Shown piece by piece: positions 42,817 through 52,244 of a DNA stretch of 64,000 bases; positions within the stretch are counted from its first letter, which is position 1, and each line of letters starts with the position of its first letter. The position numbers and the translations under genes were made by a program. This stretch comes from Desulfovibrio sp. Huiquan2017 (GTDB lineage: Bacteria > Desulfobacterota > Desulfovibrionia > Desulfovibrionales > Desulfovibrionaceae). The stretch is from contig NZ_JAFMPN010000010.1 of NCBI RefSeq assembly GCF_017351175.1, positions 1-64,000 of the forward strand, written 5' to 3'. The notes under the pieces are model-generated. The model saw only the letters and a list, made by a program, of their open reading frames with translations, did no database searches and was not told where the DNA came from.

Positions 42817-44586
42817 CTATCCGCACGAGTCGATGGCCACGTCACAGAATTTGCCCACCCCATACTCCCGCCGCCGGAAGAATTTCTCGGGACTGGGTCC
42901 GATAATCTGCAACTCGGGATGGATCCGCTGCACGTCCAGGGCGATGTGCATTTCCTTGGTACATCCCGTGGAGTAGGTGGAATCCTTGCCGGTCCAGACC
43001 GGGGGCACCTTGCGACCCATCAACTCGAAGCTCTTCTCAATATCGAAATATGTCTGGAAACGCCAGACATTGATATACCCGCTGCGCTGGACCTTTTCCC
43101 ACATGAACATCAGATCGTCGGCATCCATGCCTTCTTCGAAGTGCTCGCCGGGATTGATGATGTAGACGTCGTCCAACTGCTCGCGCAAATGATTGACGTA
43201 GATGGTAATGACCTCGATGGCCGCCTGGGTCTGGCCGGGCACCGAGCCGATGATCCCGGAGTAGAACATGACCGTCTTGCCCTGAGCCCGGGCCTGGCGC
43301 ATCTCCTGGATAATCGCCTCGGCCTTGCCGGTGATGTATTGCTCGGAAAAGATCTGCACCCGCTCGGGCCTGGGGCGGAAATGGACATGAAACACGCCCT
43401 CCTCATCCCGGCGGAAGCTGAGGATGTCCCGGGTGAACTCGTGGGAGTTGAGAATCAGCCGGTCATAGGTATCCTCGCCCTTGGCCAGGATCAGATCGCA
43501 CTCCTTCCAGGCCCGGGCGAAAGTCACCGAAGTCCGGTACGGGTTGAACTTCTCGCGTGTGCCGTCGGAGATGACCACAAAGGGATGGCGGGACATGATG
43601 GCCAGCAGATCGTTCTTGGACAGTTTATCCTCGCTGACAAAGTGCGCGCCCTCGAAAGCCTTGGCCAGTTCCAGATCGGTATCCCGGTCCCAGAAGGTCG
43701 GCTGGTCGAAGTAGAACCCTTCCTTCAAGGCCATGACCACACGATGGCCCAGACGCAGCAACGCCTTGACCACCTTGAGGTCGAACAGGACGCCGCCCGC
43801 CCGATTGGGCAGGTAGAGAATGCGGCGATGCTGTTCGCCGTCCTTGCCCATCAGCTTGAACATGGGGTCCAGGAGGTTTGAGCCTTCGCGCACCTCCTCG
43901 GCCAATCCCGAGGCGCGCAGCCCGTCCAGGGAGAACATCTCCGGATTCCAGTGGTCCGTAAAAGTGGCGATGCGCATGAGCCGCTCGATTTCCAGGCGAT
44001 CGAGACGGAAACGCAGGTCGTCGGTCCGCCCGCTCAGGTCGCCGCCCACCGGGCTGGCGTGGACCATCTCGTCGAACTCGCGGCTCCCGACCATCTCGGC
44101 GGCCCGCCGGTTCAGCCCCCGCCTGATATGCAGGTACGGGTCGTCGATGCCGGATTGGGTCATGAAAATGGTGATGAACCATTTCATCAGCCGCGAGGGC
44201 ATGAGGATGGGCGAGGCCAGGACCATACGGAACTTGTGCCGGGCCAATTGGATAAACCGCCGGGACGCCCTGCGGTCCGAACAAAAATCACGGGACAGAC
44301 GGATGAACCGCTTCCACTGCTCCAGGTATTTTTGCAGCAGCCGGTCCGGCAGCCGCTGGTCCAGGAGCATGAGGAACATCCAGTCCGAGCACGGCGCGTA
44401 AAACTCTCCCTCCTTGAGGGCGATCATGAAGCGCATCTGCTCGCCGGAGGCATTCTTGAGCGGGTCGATGCTGTATTCCAGGTGGTTCTCCGACATGAAG
44501 TGGAGCAGAAGCGCATCCAGGGCGGGATCCAGCCCGTACTTGATGTCCAGGGCCGAATCAGACTCGTTGGCCAATCCCATGTTCAC
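42817..44586 (-). CDS. DUF89/ARMT1-like protein
   Basis: 589 residues. The C-terminal half has the DUF89 layout: LPNRAGGVLFDLKVVKALLR, LGHRVVMALKEGFYF, VISDGTREKFNPYRTSVTFA, DLILAKGEDTYDRLIL, then a long extension. DUF89 proteins are metal-dependent phosphatases thought to clean up damaged sugar phosphates or related metabolites. The N-terminal 200 residues are helical and unrecognised. Its ATG overlaps the nadK stop (ATGA), so translation is coupled to NAD kinase. Confidence 0.7.
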   Translation of the reverse strand: MNMGLANESDSALDIKYGLDPALDALLLHFMSENHLEYSIDPLKNASGEQMRFMIALKEGEFYAPCSDWMFLMLLDQRLPDRLLQKYLEQWKRFIRLSRDFCSDRRASRRFIQLARHKFRMVLASPILMPSRLMKWFITIFMTQSGIDDPYLHIRRGLNRRAAEMVGSREFDEMVHASPVGGDLSGRTDDLRFRLDRLEIERLMRIATFTDHWNPEMFSLDGLRASGLAEEVREGSNLLDPMFKLMGKDGEQHRRILYLPNRAGGVLFDLKVVKALLRLGHRVVMALKEGFYFDQPTFWDRDTDLELAKAFEGAHFVSEDKLSKNDLLAIMSRHPFVVISDGTREKFNPYRTSVTFARAWKECDLILAKGEDTYDRLILNSHEFTRDILSFRRDEEGVFHVHFRPRPERVQIFSEQYITGKAEAIIQEMRQARAQGKTVMFYSGIIGSVPGQTQAAIEVITIYVNHLREQLDDVYIINPGEHFEEGMDADDLMFMWEKVQRSGYINVWRFQTYFDIEKSFELMGRKVPPVWTGKDSTYSTGCTKEMHIALDVQRIHPELQIIGPSPEKFFRRREYGVGKFCDVAIDSCG

Positions 44587-45434
44587 CTCTCGGTCAAAAA
44601 ACCATGTTTCTTCAATTTCTCGAAATACGCGCCCGGCCCCAGATCCACCACCAGCAGGTCCGTGGGCGATTTTTCCACAATCACTTCATCGCCCGGTTCG
44701 AGCCGAACGCCGTCCTGGCCGTCTTCGGTCAGGTTGACTTCGCCCGCCTGCTCTTCCACTCGCACGGCCAGAACGCCCTCCGCCGGAAGAACCAGCGGCT
44801 TGAAGCTGTTCAGGAAGGGACAGACCGGAGTGACGCAGCAGGCCGCGAGCCCGGCGTGAATCAGCGGGCCGCCCGCCGACGCCCCATAGGCCGACGACCC
44901 GGCGGGCGTGGACACGATGAGGCCGTCCGCACGGAGGGGGGAGACCGCCACCCCGTCGTAGATCACGGCCAGCCGGATGAGCCGGGCCAATTCGCCCCGG
45001 CTGACGACCAGATCGTTGACCGCCAACCCCGCATGAATCGGCTCACCGCCGCGCTCCACCCGGTAAGCCAGGACCAATCGATGTTCCGCCCGGAACCCCT
45101 CGTCCAGGACCCGGGCCAGCCAAGGCCGCCAATGATCGCGTTCGAGCTGGGTCAGGAAGCCCACCCGTCCGAGATTGACGCCCATGAGCGGGGTTTCCAG
45201 ATGCAACAGCCGCCGGGCCGCGCCGATGAAGGTGCCGTCCCCGCCCAGGATTACGGCCAGGTCAAAGGGACCGCGAATCCGCTCCGCGTTCTCGCAGGAG
45301 TCCGGGCGTTGTTCGCAGATTTCAAAAGAGACGCCCCGCTCAACCAAAAACCCCGTCATGGCCGTGCGCACGGCCTTGGCGGCCCGGTCCCCGGGCTTGG
45401 TCACGATAAGCATTTTTCTTACGGTTCGGTTCAT
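44583..45434 (-). CDS. nadK: NAD kinase
   Basis: 283 residues. GGDGTFIGAARRLL (the GGDGT motif), LGRVGFLTQLERDHWRPWLA, and STPAGSSAYGASAGGP (substrate site with the conserved GSTAY-like motif as AGSSAY) are present. It phosphorylates NAD to NADP in the cytoplasm. First gene of the nadK-DUF89 pair. Confidence 0.95.
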   Translation of the reverse strand: MNRTVRKMLIVTKPGDRAAKAVRTAMTGFLVERGVSFEICEQRPDSCENAERIRGPFDLAVILGGDGTFIGAARRLLHLETPLMGVNLGRVGFLTQLERDHWRPWLARVLDEGFRAEHRLVLAYRVERGGEPIHAGLAVNDLVVSRGELARLIRLAVIYDGVAVSPLRADGLIVSTPAGSSAYGASAGGPLIHAGLAACCVTPVCPFLNSFKPLVLPAEGVLAVRVEEQAGEVNLTEDGQDGVRLEPGDEVIVEKSPTDLLVVDLGPGAYFEKLKKHGFLTER

Positions 45435-45545
45435 GATGGATATTTTTTAGTTAAATTTTGAGAACCATTCAACCTTTTTCCCTCTGCCGGATATTTTTCC
45501 ACAGCGGGTTGACCGGCTTTTCTGGATTTTTTCCCGTTTTACCCC

Positions 45546-45572
45546 TAAAGTTTTTCAGGTCAGGGACGATCG
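45546..45572 (+). promoter_or_regulatory. Sigma-28 (FliA) type promoter
   Basis: TAAAGTTT, exactly 11 bases, GACGATCG. The FliA consensus is TAAAGTTT-N11-GCCGATAA; the -35 half is perfect. It lies in front of the small gene that precedes flgM. Confidence 0.75.
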
Positions 45573-45598
45573 TATCATTCAAGGAAAGGGGTAATAGC

Positions 45599-46009
45599 GT
45601 GAATACATCGTCCGCCAATGTTCGCAATATGCTGCGCACCTATGGGAAGCAGCTTACGAGCGCGAAGCGGCTGGCACGCTTCCGGCAGGCGATGGGCGAG
45701 GCAAAGCCCCCGGACGACATCGCCAGGCAGGCCAAGCGCCGGGAGTTGGTGCAGCGCATCGCCCATGAGGTCATTGAAAACCTGATCGTCAATTCCGAAC
45801 GCTCCCCCGTGGTCCGGGCTGTCCTCGACCAGTTGGAAAGCGAGTTCGGCGGCCGGTACGTCTTTGAGTACCCGCTGGACGGAAGCGACATTCAGATAAT
45901 CAGGGAGACGCCGCAGGGTCCGCAGGAGATTGAAAATTCCGAGAGGAACAAGGTTATGCGGAGACTGTGGGAAATAGCATTGTCAAAGGTGGATGGCACC
46001 ATGCTTTGA
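45599..46009 (+). CDS. Conserved small protein upstream of flgM
   Basis: 136 residues from the GTG at 45599 (GGAAAGGGG upstream); the longer frame crosses the promoter. Helical: NVRNMLRTYGKQLTSAKRLA, RRELVQRIAHEVIENLIVNS, then SEFGGRYVFEYPLDGSDIQI. I recall DVU0524-type genes of this kind next to flgM in Desulfovibrio. Function not assigned; its sigma-28-type promoter and the next gene place it in the late flagellar regulon. Confidence 0.75.
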   Translation: MNTSSANVRNMLRTYGKQLTSAKRLARFRQAMGEAKPPDDIARQAKRRELVQRIAHEVIENLIVNSERSPVVRAVLDQLESEFGGRYVFEYPLDGSDIQIIRETPQGPQEIENSERNKVMRRLWEIALSKVDGTML

Positions 46010-46036
46010 TAGCCCCGTCCCCACGGGAGGTACGAC

Positions 46037-46345
46037 ATGGTTATTCGAAACATTGTAGGGGATCAGCACCCTTACGCAAATCAGAAGATCGGACGAAAGG
46101 AGCCCAAGGAGGTCCAGCGGACGCAGGAGAACGGCAAGTCCTCCGGTGAATCCGCCGACAGCGTGGTGCTTTCATCCGAGGCCCGGCTGCGGGGCGCCGC
46201 CCTGCAAAGCGCCAAGGATGCGCCCGACGTTCGCCGCGAAAAGGTGGACGAGCTCAAGCGCCAGGTCAAGGACGGAACCTATCGGCCCGACATGAAAAAG
46301 GCCGCCGCGAATCTCATCCGCGACGACCTAGACTTTCTGGTTTAG
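46037..46345 (+). CDS. flgM: Anti-sigma-28 factor FlgM
   Basis: 102 residues. The C-terminal half (SVVLSSEARLRGAALQSAKD, VRREKVDELKRQVKDGTYRP, DMKKAAANLIRDDLDFL) is the sigma-28-binding region of FlgM; the N-terminal half is disordered as expected for export. It holds FliA inactive until the hook is complete. Preceded by GGGAGG and co-transcribed from a sigma-28-type promoter, which makes a feedback loop. Confidence 0.9.
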   Translation: MVIRNIVGDQHPYANQKIGRKEPKEVQRTQENGKSSGESADSVVLSSEARLRGAALQSAKDAPDVRREKVDELKRQVKDGTYRPDMKKAAANLIRDDLDFLV

Positions 46346-46369
46346 CATGCGAGGGTAACGACCGAGCGA

Positions 46370-46816
46370 TCAGGACCCTATCGGCCGGAAGTGCGTGGGA
46401 TACCCGGCTTCCGTCTGTGGAACCTGAAGACCTATCTTCGTCTCCGTGTTGATGACAATCGGTCCCTGGAGATTGAGGGTAGTGTCTTCGGGTTTGTCCT
46501 GTGGGATGGTCACGGTCACCAGAATGGCCAACTGCCGGATATTCTCCACCTTCAGGATCTTGCGCTCCGGGCTTTCGATCTTCACGTCATAGTCGTCGAG
46601 AAAGCTGTAGGGATCGGCCACCAACAGGCCGAGGCCCGGGTCGGTGAGACACTGCAACAGCAAAAACGGCGAATCCCCTTCCCTGACCGGCAATATCGCG
46701 AACTCACGCTTGTCCTCAAGCCCCACCAACCCGCGGGGAAAATAGAGAATGGAGTCGGAGCGGATCTCTCGTTCGCCCAGCCGGGTCATTATTTTTTGCG
46801 TTCTTTCTTTTGCCAT
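46370..46816 (-). CDS. fliW: Flagellar assembly factor FliW
   Basis: 148 residues. [77 protein letters not shown] match FliW. It binds CsrA and flagellin in a partner switch that tunes flagellin translation. It overlaps csrA by 28 bases. Confidence 0.95.
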   Translation of the reverse strand: MAKERTQKIMTRLGEREIRSDSILYFPRGLVGLEDKREFAILPVREGDSPFLLLQCLTDPGLGLLVADPYSFLDDYDVKIESPERKILKVENIRQLAILVTVTIPQDKPEDTTLNLQGPIVINTETKIGLQVPQTEAGYPTHFRPIGS

Positions 46817-47031
46817 AGCGCTGCCGCCGCGAGCAGGTCCTGCTGGTTGATTTCCAGCGCCTGCCGGTTCTGTTCCTTGATCTTCAAATAGACCTCTTCC
46901 CGATAGACGGTCATGTCTTCGGGCACATCCAGGCCGATCTTTATCTGCTTTCCCTGAACGCTCAGGATTTTCAGCTTGATATTATCGCCCAGGTAGAGGC
47001 TTTCTCCCGGTCTCCGGGTCAGAATCAACAT
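46789..47031 (-). CDS. csrA: Carbon storage regulator CsrA
   Basis: 80 residues. [20 protein letters not shown] is the signature; the [20 protein letters not shown] core follows. Binds GGA motifs in mRNA leaders, with flagellin mRNA the classic target when paired with FliW. Longer C-terminal helix than E. coli CsrA, as usual where FliW is present. Confidence 0.97.
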   Translation of the reverse strand: MLILTRRPGESLYLGDNIKLKILSVQGKQIKIGLDVPEDMTVYREEVYLKIKEQNRQALEINQQDLLAAAALWQKKERKK

Positions 47032-47129
47032 GTCCAGGTCTTTCCTTCGGCTTGTCCGCGTTTCCCGCAGAGTACGCCTTGCCGACTACATGAGGTTCAC
47101 ACGCAAGTAAAGTTCATTATTTTCTCAAG

Positions 47130-48794
47130 TTATATAAATTTTCCAAGGTTGAGCTGCATAATCATGGACGTGGAGCGCAACACGGCTTCATAGACGATCT
47201 GCTGTTGAGCCAGTTCACTCATCAATTCGGATACGTCCGCGTCCTCGATGGAACTGAGCAGCGTGTTCTCGTTGAGCTTGAGGCCGTCCAGGATGGTCTG
47301 GCTGACAGTCAAGCGGTTTCCCCGGCCGCCCACTTCGGCCACGGCGTTCAGGACGTGCGCCTGAGCCTTCCCGAGGTTGGCCAGGCACTGCTGGCATCCG
47401 GTCTGGTTGTTGGTCTCTGTGAAGGCCACCAGGTTGCCCATGATCTCGAACAGATTCATGGAATCCTCGTCCTGCCCCTGAATGGTCAGGGTCATGTTCC
47501 CCGCGCCGCTCGCATGGAACACCCGACCGGCGTTCTGGCTGCCCAGCGTCAGGATGGAACCATTGGACGAAAGAACGGCCCTCGGATCCATATAAATGCC
47601 GCCGAAGATATCCTTGCCCACGTTGTTGACCTGGACTTGCTCGCTGGCGGAAATATCCAGGTTGATGGCCGCCGTGTGAGGGCGGATAACGAATTGCTGT
47701 CCCGGCCGCAACAAGTTGGAACCGCCGGAGGTCAGCGTCAGGATACCGCCATTGGCCACGGACAGCACGGTCTCATTGGCAGAGCCGTCGGGCTGGGCCA
47801 CGTTGCCCGTCACCCAGTTGATACCGCCGTCCAGGCTGTAGGAATACTGAACTTCCCCGTTCATGGGCACGTTCGACTGGTTGTCGATGCGAACGGTCAC
47901 GTTGGAATTCAGGAAGGAACCCGAGGCCGAGGCCTTAATCTGCTTCGAACCCGGTCCCAGAGCGTCCACCTGCGGCGGCGCGTCCTCGTCGTCACCGAGA
48001 TACCGGGCCGAGGGACGAATCCACATCCAGGTGCCGTCGGCCGTGGACTCGTCTTCCGGGTCATTGACCTTGACGGTCGCGTCCCCGTGAAAGGTAACGC
48101 TGGTGCCGCTCTGGGGCAGCTTCAACGTCCCTTCCGAGCCCACGAAACTCATGCTTGCGTCATTTTTCCAGGTACGTCCGCCGTCCACGGAATAGCGCAC
48201 GCCGAGCCGCGGATCGGACAGATTCATGTCGCTGCCCACGGGCGCGGTCTTGTTCTTGTCGAAATACTGAACCAAGACCGTGGTGTTCGACGAACCGTTA
48301 ACCGTGAACTCGGCATCGCCGAAATCCTTGTCGTTGGTAGTCAGCCACATGATCTGCTCGTAGGCCGAGCGATCGGTCTTGTGTCCGGCGAAGATGGATT
48401 TGCCCTCGTAGTCGGAGTTGGCCAGGCTGATGAGCTGCTCGAACAGGGAGCGCATCTCATAGCTGACCTGTTCACGGTTGTTCTCGTCCATCGTGCCGTT
48501 GACCACCTGGGTAGCCAGTTCCTTGGCCCTCGTCAGGATGGTCGAGACCTGCAGCAACGCTTCATCCGCGCTGGTCAGCCAACCCTTGGCCGTGGAAATG
48601 TTCTCCTTGTATTGGTCCAGGGAGCGCAAGGTGTCGCGATGGTCCAGAATACGAGTCATGCCCGTGGGATCGTCGCTTGGCTTATTGATGTCCTTCTGAG
48701 TCTGAGATTTGATATTCAGATCCATAAGGGACGTAAGGGACGTGTTCAGGTTGTACACGTACCTGTTGAAAAGCATCTGTTGTGTTACGCGCAT
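47130..48794 (-). CDS. flgL: Flagellar hook-filament junction protein FlgL
   Basis: 554 residues, much longer than the enterobacterial protein (about 320). The flagellin-like N-terminus (MLFNRYVYNLNTSLTSLMDL, NIKSQTQKDINKPSDDPTGM) and the C-terminal helix (ENTLLSSIEDADVSELMSEL, AQQQIVYEAVLRSTSMIMQL) are conserved. The extra middle (about 160-400) looks like surface-exposed beta domains. Lies 17 bases after flgK. Confidence 0.93.
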   Translation of the reverse strand: MRVTQQMLFNRYVYNLNTSLTSLMDLNIKSQTQKDINKPSDDPTGMTRILDHRDTLRSLDQYKENISTAKGWLTSADEALLQVSTILTRAKELATQVVNGTMDENNREQVSYEMRSLFEQLISLANSDYEGKSIFAGHKTDRSAYEQIMWLTTNDKDFGDAEFTVNGSSNTTVLVQYFDKNKTAPVGSDMNLSDPRLGVRYSVDGGRTWKNDASMSFVGSEGTLKLPQSGTSVTFHGDATVKVNDPEDESTADGTWMWIRPSARYLGDDEDAPPQVDALGPGSKQIKASASGSFLNSNVTVRIDNQSNVPMNGEVQYSYSLDGGINWVTGNVAQPDGSANETVLSVANGGILTLTSGGSNLLRPGQQFVIRPHTAAINLDISASEQVQVNNVGKDIFGGIYMDPRAVLSSNGSILTLGSQNAGRVFHASGAGNMTLTIQGQDEDSMNLFEIMGNLVAFTETNNQTGCQQCLANLGKAQAHVLNAVAEVGGRGNRLTVSQTILDGLKLNENTLLSSIEDADVSELMSELAQQQIVYEAVLRSTSMIMQLNLGKFI

Positions 48795-48810
48795 TGCCGG
48801 TTCTCCCCGT

Positions 48811-50949
48811 CTACGGTTTGAGCGACAGAATGGTCTGAAGCATTTGGTCCGCCGTGGTGATCAACTTGGCCGCCGCCGTGTAGGAGGCCTGATACTTGAT
48901 GAGATCGCTCATCTCCTCGTCCATGTTCACGCCAGAAATCTCTTGTTGGCGCTCATTCAGGTCGTTGGACAGGGTTTGATAAAAATTCTTGTTGAATTTC
49001 GTCCGGTTGACGTCCGTACCCACGTTGCCCACGATACCGTTGTAGTAGTCGAGAATGCTCTGCTTCGTGGTACCCTCGAAGGCCGTGGACATGGTCACGT
49101 CGGCTTTGCGCAGCCCGTACATGGACTGAGCCGTGGTATTGTCGCCGGCGTTCATCTCTCCCGCACCGTTCACATGGCCTGTGGCCAGATAGTCCAAATC
49201 ACCCGAAATTTTCTCGTTCACGGCCATGGACTTGGCGTCCTGGCCCTTGAAAAAGGTGTTCAACCCCAATCCCGCATAGAGTCCCGCCGAGTCCGAGCCG
49301 AAGGCGAAGGTGTAGCCGGCTTTGGCCTCCAGGTGCAGCTTGTTGTTGACGATGGTTGCCTTGATGGCCCCCGCATAGGTCCGATTGTAGGCGTCGCGCA
49401 CATCCTCCAGAGAATGGACGTTGGGGTCGAAGGTCGCCCCGGCGCCGTCGAAATCCAAGGCCGCGTTGGAGACGAGCAGGCCGGTGGACTCATTGTAGAT
49501 GTACATGAAGGAACTACCGGATTGGAGTCGGTCGCCGAAGGCCAGGCCCGTGGATTCGTTGGCCAGGGGCTTGCCGGTGTAATCCACCCGGTAGGTGCCC
49601 TGGCAGTCGGTAAAGGCCTGCAATCCCGCGCCCTGGCTGTGCCGCCGGTTGGTCTCCCAAATCACGGATTTGGACAGCTCGTCGATCTTGGAGCGGTACT
49701 TGCCCACGTAGTTGTCGCGGAAGGAAAGCAATGCCGCGATGCTGCCCCCGGTGAGACGCTGGGTGTTCTGCTCGCCGTTAAAGTGCAGCTGCGGGGTGAT
49801 CTCCTCGGCGTGGGAGGTGTTCTCCACCCAGTAGACCCCCTGGTGCGGGGTGATGGTGAACCGATCGCCGTCCACAAAGGTGCCCGACGGCGACCCCTTG
49901 GCATCGGTGGTCGAACCGAACCATATCTGCAACCCTTCGACGTTGACCCGGTCGCCGTACTCCCGAGCCGAAAAATAGCGCGTCTTGCCCGACTCGTCCG
50001 TCAGCCAGGTCACCCCGCCGTCCAGGGAGACCTTGAACCGGGCCGCCGAAGCGCCCGAAGCCACCTGGCCCACCGGGTCGCCCGCGTTGGAGGCCTCGAA
50101 CTCGATGGTGTATTCGAAGTCGTCGTCGCCGTCGAAATAGATGTTGCCGTCAAAGGTGGAATTCGAACGCAAGTCCGCGTTCTTGGTCGGAGCGCGGAAG
50201 TCCAGGGAAAAGGCGCTCTCCGCGTCCACCAGGGTCTGGCCGGACTGGGTCAGGACCGTAAAGTTGCCGCCGCCGTTATCGATGGTCTTGATGTCCACCA
50301 ATTCCGCCAGGGCGCGGACCTTGCGCGCCCGCTCGTCGTACATGGTGTTGGCGTTGTTCTGGCCGGGCACGTCGTGGACCTGGATCTCCCGGTTCAGGTT
50401 CGCAATGTCCTGTATCAGGGAGTTGGCTTCCGCCACTTGGGCCGTAACCTCGTTGTTGATGCGCTCCTGCATGAGCGTCAGATTGGTGTCCACGGCCTTG
50501 AGGGTGGAGATCAGGGTCGCCGCATCGTTGACCACGCCCTGTCGCGCCCCATAGTTGTCGGGCCGCTCGGAAACCTTGTTCCAGGAATTGAAATATTGGG
50601 ACAGGGCGTTGCTGACCCCATTCTTGCTGCTGGATTCATTGAGCAGATTTTCCACGCTCTGAAGCTGCTCGAAGAGATTGCCCCACATGCTGCTCAAGGA
50701 CGACTGTTCCAGGTACATGGCCTCGACCAATTTGTCGAAATGCCGGACCACCTCCGTGGCCTTCACGCCCGTACCGAGTTGGCCGGGCGAATAGTCGATG
50801 TAAGGCCCCTCTTCCAGGTTCACCGAGCGGCGCGAATACCCCTTGGTGTTCACGTTGGAGATATTCTCGCCCGTGACCTGAAGTTGGACCTGCGAGGCGA
50901 ACAGGGCCCACCGGCCCATGTCCAGAATGGAATTGGCGCCGAAGGACAT
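48811..50949 (-). CDS. flgK: Flagellar hook-associated protein FlgK
   Basis: 712 residues. N-terminus SILDMGRWALFASQVQLQVT, GENISNVNTKGYSRRSVNLE is the hook-family signature; the C-terminal GVNMDEEMSDLIKYQASYTA, AAKLITTADQMLQTIL closes it. It is long because of a variable middle (about 270-560), as in other Desulfovibrio. Overlaps flgN by 1 base. Confidence 0.95.
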   Translation of the reverse strand: MSFGANSILDMGRWALFASQVQLQVTGENISNVNTKGYSRRSVNLEEGPYIDYSPGQLGTGVKATEVVRHFDKLVEAMYLEQSSLSSMWGNLFEQLQSVENLLNESSSKNGVSNALSQYFNSWNKVSERPDNYGARQGVVNDAATLISTLKAVDTNLTLMQERINNEVTAQVAEANSLIQDIANLNREIQVHDVPGQNNANTMYDERARKVRALAELVDIKTIDNGGGNFTVLTQSGQTLVDAESAFSLDFRAPTKNADLRSNSTFDGNIYFDGDDDFEYTIEFEASNAGDPVGQVASGASAARFKVSLDGGVTWLTDESGKTRYFSAREYGDRVNVEGLQIWFGSTTDAKGSPSGTFVDGDRFTITPHQGVYWVENTSHAEEITPQLHFNGEQNTQRLTGGSIAALLSFRDNYVGKYRSKIDELSKSVIWETNRRHSQGAGLQAFTDCQGTYRVDYTGKPLANESTGLAFGDRLQSGSSFMYIYNESTGLLVSNAALDFDGAGATFDPNVHSLEDVRDAYNRTYAGAIKATIVNNKLHLEAKAGYTFAFGSDSAGLYAGLGLNTFFKGQDAKSMAVNEKISGDLDYLATGHVNGAGEMNAGDNTTAQSMYGLRKADVTMSTAFEGTTKQSILDYYNGIVGNVGTDVNRTKFNKNFYQTLSNDLNERQQEISGVNMDEEMSDLIKYQASYTAAAKLITTADQMLQTILSLKP

Positions 50950-51428
50950 TACAGTCTCCCGCTCAACAGACGCGCATCATTGATGCCTTGGGCGAAACGA
51001 CCGGTGCGGCCATACGCCGTGGTGGACTTGGGCTTGAGCTGGTCGTGCATGAAACTGAGCAGCCCTTTGGACTGATCGAACAGGGCCATGGCCATCTGCT
51101 GGTTCTTGGCCGCCTGCACCGCGCAACGCTGCTCGGTTTCGTCAAGGCGTGCCAGAAGCTCGTCGAGGGACGTGGCCTCCTCTCCGCTCAACGCGGGCTG
51201 GAGTTCGCGGACGCGCTTGGCCGACGGCTCCACCTGGGCGACCAAACGGCGCAGGGACATGCGCTCGGCCGCCACCTGGCGCATGAGTTCCTGGATGGAG
51301 AGCTCCACCTGGGCCACGGATTGGGGCTTGAGACGGGTGAGACGGGAAAATTCTTCCTCAAGCAGGAAAAACATGAGCAACATGGCCTTGTTCTGGCGGA
51401 CCAAATTTTCCTCAATAAGACGGATCAT
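50949..51428 (-). CDS. flgN: FlgN-type export chaperone
   Basis: 159 residues, helical: LVRQNKAMLLMFFLLEEEFS, LKPQSVAQVELSIQELMRQV, AAERMSLRRLVAQVEPSAKR. The size, coiled-coil character and position directly before flgK match FlgN, the chaperone for FlgK and FlgL. Sequence identity in this family is low, so position carries weight. Confidence 0.75.
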   Translation of the reverse strand: MIRLIEENLVRQNKAMLLMFFLLEEEFSRLTRLKPQSVAQVELSIQELMRQVAAERMSLRRLVAQVEPSAKRVRELQPALSGEEATSLDELLARLDETEQRCAVQAAKNQQMAMALFDQSKGLLSFMHDQLKPKSTTAYGRTGRFAQGINDARLLSGRL

Positions 51429-51505
51429 CCTGCTACCTCATTACTGCTAACACATTGTATTATCTTAACAATTATTAATTCTTATTAATTCTGGCTCCCG
51501 GGAGC

Positions 51506-52243
51506 TCACCCGATTTCTGCAAGTTTCCGGCCAACCGAGCCCTTATCGTCCGCCTCCGCCGCATATCCGGATCGCCTGCCGCCGGACCGCGAGGTCCCGG
51601 CCAGCCCGTCGTGAATGCGTCGAGCTTCGAGCTTGCGGGTCAGCGATTCCAGCCGCGCCTGGACCTCCACGTCGCTCAAAACACCGTGTTCATCCCGACC
51701 GCCCCGCTCTTCGGCGGAGGTCCCGACCGCCACGCCCCGGGAATCGACCACCGCGTTGCCGCCCCAATCCTCCAGGGTCATGCCCTGGGTGCGGTTCAGG
51801 GCGATGGGATCCGCGCCCCGCTTCAGGGGAATACCGCCGTTCTCCAAGGGCTGGATGTCCACCCCGCCGGTCAGGGTGTCCTGGCTGGTCTGCTTAAGCT
51901 TGCGGCTAAGCTGGTCGTAGATCATGTCCGCCAGGCCGATGCCGCCCGACTGGGCCATCTTCTCGGAGAAATCCCGGTTGAACATGCCCATGTAGGAATC
52001 CTCCTGTTTGGAGTGCAGATAGCCCTCCTTGGGCACGGTCTGACGCATCTGGTCCCAGAGCTTGCCGATGAACACGGCCTCGAAGTTCTGGCAGGCCTGC
52101 TTGAGCCGGGTCAGCTTGTCCGGGCGCTTGTCCGACAGGCTCCGCTTCAACCCCTCCATCTGGGACTTGAACCGGTCCATGTCGTTGGTCTCGACCACGT
52201 TCGCGGCCAGCCGGGGGTCCATGCTGCTGTTGATCATACTCAT
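51506..52243 (-). CDS. flgJ: Rod-binding protein FlgJ (no muramidase domain)
   Basis: 245 residues from the ATG at 52243 (GGAGGTT upstream). Rod-binding core: LKQACQNFEAVFIGKLWDQM, GMFNRDFSEKMAQSGGIGLA, DMIYDQLSRKL. The C-terminal half is a low-complexity tail with no glucosaminidase domain, so a separate enzyme must cut the wall for rod passage. It follows flgI by 1 base. Confidence 0.85.
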   Translation of the reverse strand: MSMINSSMDPRLAANVVETNDMDRFKSQMEGLKRSLSDKRPDKLTRLKQACQNFEAVFIGKLWDQMRQTVPKEGYLHSKQEDSYMGMFNRDFSEKMAQSGGIGLADMIYDQLSRKLKQTSQDTLTGGVDIQPLENGGIPLKRGADPIALNRTQGMTLEDWGGNAVVDSRGVAVGTSAEERGGRDEHGVLSDVEVQARLESLTRKLEARRIHDGLAGTSRSGGRRSGYAAEADDKGSVGRKLAEIG

Positions 52244-52244
52244 C

